From Ursus arctos (Eukaryota > Chordata > Mammalia > Carnivora > Ursidae), in contig NW_026622863.1 in assembly GCF_023065955.2 (NCBI RefSeq), forward strand, positions 42,948,177 to 43,012,176: 64,000 nt of DNA, written 5' to 3'. A program made the translations under genes and the position numbers. The notes under the pieces were generated by a model that saw only the letters and a program-made list of their open reading frames with translations, was not told the DNA's origin and made no database searches. Within the stretch, counting starts at the first letter, position 1. Each line of letters starts with the position of its first letter. This document shows, one piece after another, positions 62,561-64,000 of this stretch.

Positions 62561-64000
62561 CACAAAAAGCAAACAAAAAGTGCTGAGTAGAAAAAATGAC
62601 ACTTTTGTAGCATAATACCATTGATAGAAATTTCAAACATACAACATAATGACTGATCTTATAAGGGATATATATGTATGTTTAAGGATGCATACATGTG
62701 TGCGTGCCTACGGGGGAGAATAGGAATTGGGAATTATTTGGGAAAAAATAAACCAAGAAATGAGTGTTGGACTAAACAATTTTGATAATGTACTATGAAT
62801 TGAAGTCCAAAAATATAAACGGAGATTTAAAAAAGCAAGAGCCATACCTTCCTAGCCTTTCTCTAAATAGAAGACAGAGTCCTAACAGCCTCAAATATCC
62901 AGACAGCCTCTGAGACTCTGAAGCTGCAAATTCACGGGGGCTGAATGAACTGCTGGCTTTCGGGCATGCAATTCAACTTCTAGCTTGATTTCATGATTAA
63001 TAAATGCCATGTTAAATGTTACATATATTACATTCTTTCAAGTAATCCTTACAAAAACAAAAGGCTAGAATCATTACTTCAGTTTTATAGATAACTAAAC
63101 TAAGCTTGAAAGAAGTATAACCACTTTTCAGTTTCTCCTAAAGGAGTTGACATCCATACGAAGGTCTAACTCCAATACCTCTACTTGGGCCAATAATCAA
63201 AATGGCAGATACTTTCACTACTTTTTCTGGAAGAATATGCGATGAATTACCATGCAAATGCCTTTAAGAAAGCTGACCAGGAAGGTGAGTTATTTCTCTG
63301 TCACTAAAGTATCCTCACCTCATGGCTTCAAGGAATCTGCTTTTCTCCACCACATAACCCATTGTCTCTCTATCTCGAGCTTTGTGGACAAAGTAGAAAA
63401 TCTTAGTAGGGTACAGCAAATTAATATGCTAAGTAGGAACTCAAAATCAATGTGAAATCATATTCAAAAAAGGAAACGTTTTTTCCAGCTGTCTCTAAAA
63501 GGAGCCCAATCATAATGGCAGCAATTTTGCCCAAAATTCATGCAAAGTTCTGGCCCCCAAATATAGTAACTACTAAAAGGGCACGGGACTCTGGGAAATT
63601 TACTTATATTTCACACAAAGCTTTGTATTGTTTGCTCAGGAAGAGAGATCTGAAAAACTTTTAAAAAGAAAGAAAACCTGTAGGCAGAAGAGAACAAGTG
63701 GAATCATAACAATCTAAAGAAGCTTAGTGGCATTTCATTCTGATTCATTTACATCAGTTGAGGCAATTTTAAATTATCATTAATTTTCAAATGGCCATCT
63801 TTAACTTATTAAAACTGTTTCAAAACTCCTGAAACAACTCCAAGTTTTATAAACGATAATTAATAATAGTTCTTATTAGTGTGAGCTTAATATATACTTA
63901 TCAAAATAAGCTCTACCATGAAGTTGAGCTATCTTTTTCCTCTTGAGCAACAGGAATGATAGAAAACAAAAAATAGTGTATATGGAAAACCCAATCTTAC
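62561..64000. other. Mostly unassigned sequence with one MIR-like fragment
   Basis: 63020-63125 resembles a MIR element (AGTAATCCTTACAAAAACAA, TTTTATAGATAACTAAACTA). A perfect octamer ATGCAAAT is at 63252-63259, and a donor-like AGGAAG|GTGAGT lies at about 63284. No supported exon is visible. Confidence 0.45.

Noticed and set aside
63252..63664. Two small open frames near a GTGAGT donor
   Set aside because: No domain, no acceptor and no partner exon. Left as unassigned sequence.

Overview
The window is mammalian nuclear DNA, almost certainly from a caniform carnivore; bear or seal lineage fits best. About twenty tRNA-Lys-type carnivore SINEs are present (start near GGCGCCTGGGTGGC, end in (AAAT)n-AAAATCTTT-polyA). 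There are also several copies of one young LINE-1 family with the matching carnivore 3' UTR. Most of the sequence is transposon-derived, and no bacterial-style gene organisation exists.

The only convincing host protein-coding gene is a plus-strand KRAB C2H2 zinc-finger gene. It has a 127-bp KRAB-A exon (14075-14201), a 96-bp KRAB-B exon (14512-14607) and a large terminal exon (28172-29997) with 18 intact fingers. All three exons join in frame. I recognise it from memory as the ZNF569 orthologue. The first coding exon, expected to hold only a few residues, was not found. The intron before the finger exon is 13.6 kb, nearly half of it a single 6.17-kb antisense L1.

Layout. 1-14 kb: antisense L1 remnants, a degraded full-length L1 (L1-A, about 3.77-9.71 kb) and SINEs. 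14-30 kb: the zinc-finger gene with intronic L1-B (15.13-21.31 kb, perfect 15-bp target-site duplication). 30-35.3 kb: 3' UTR with two decayed fingers, then antisense old L1 and SINEs. 35.3-43 kb: sense L1 fragments, a three-copy repeat of about 320 bp and an MLT1-like LTR carrying a polyadenylated insert. 43.6-44.4 kb: a CpG island with promoter-type motifs and no recognisable gene. 45-52 kb: sense L1 pieces and a degenerate tandem repeat of about 114 bp. 52.1-62.6 kb: an old L1 split by a nearly full-length younger L1 (L1-C). 62.6-64 kb: mostly unassigned sequence with one MIR-like piece.

The most notable observations are these. A SINE copy was captured into the L1 5' UTR and propagated: it is present at the same site in L1-B and L1-C, and the site is empty in L1-A. 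The tandem repeat at 47.5-48.2 kb has unit lengths compatible with codons and is open in places on the minus strand. A duplication of about 250 bp carries a SINE junction with it. Two short polyadenylated transcript copies were found. The preferred L1 orientation switches near 35.3 kb. All names come from reading and memory, not from database searches.
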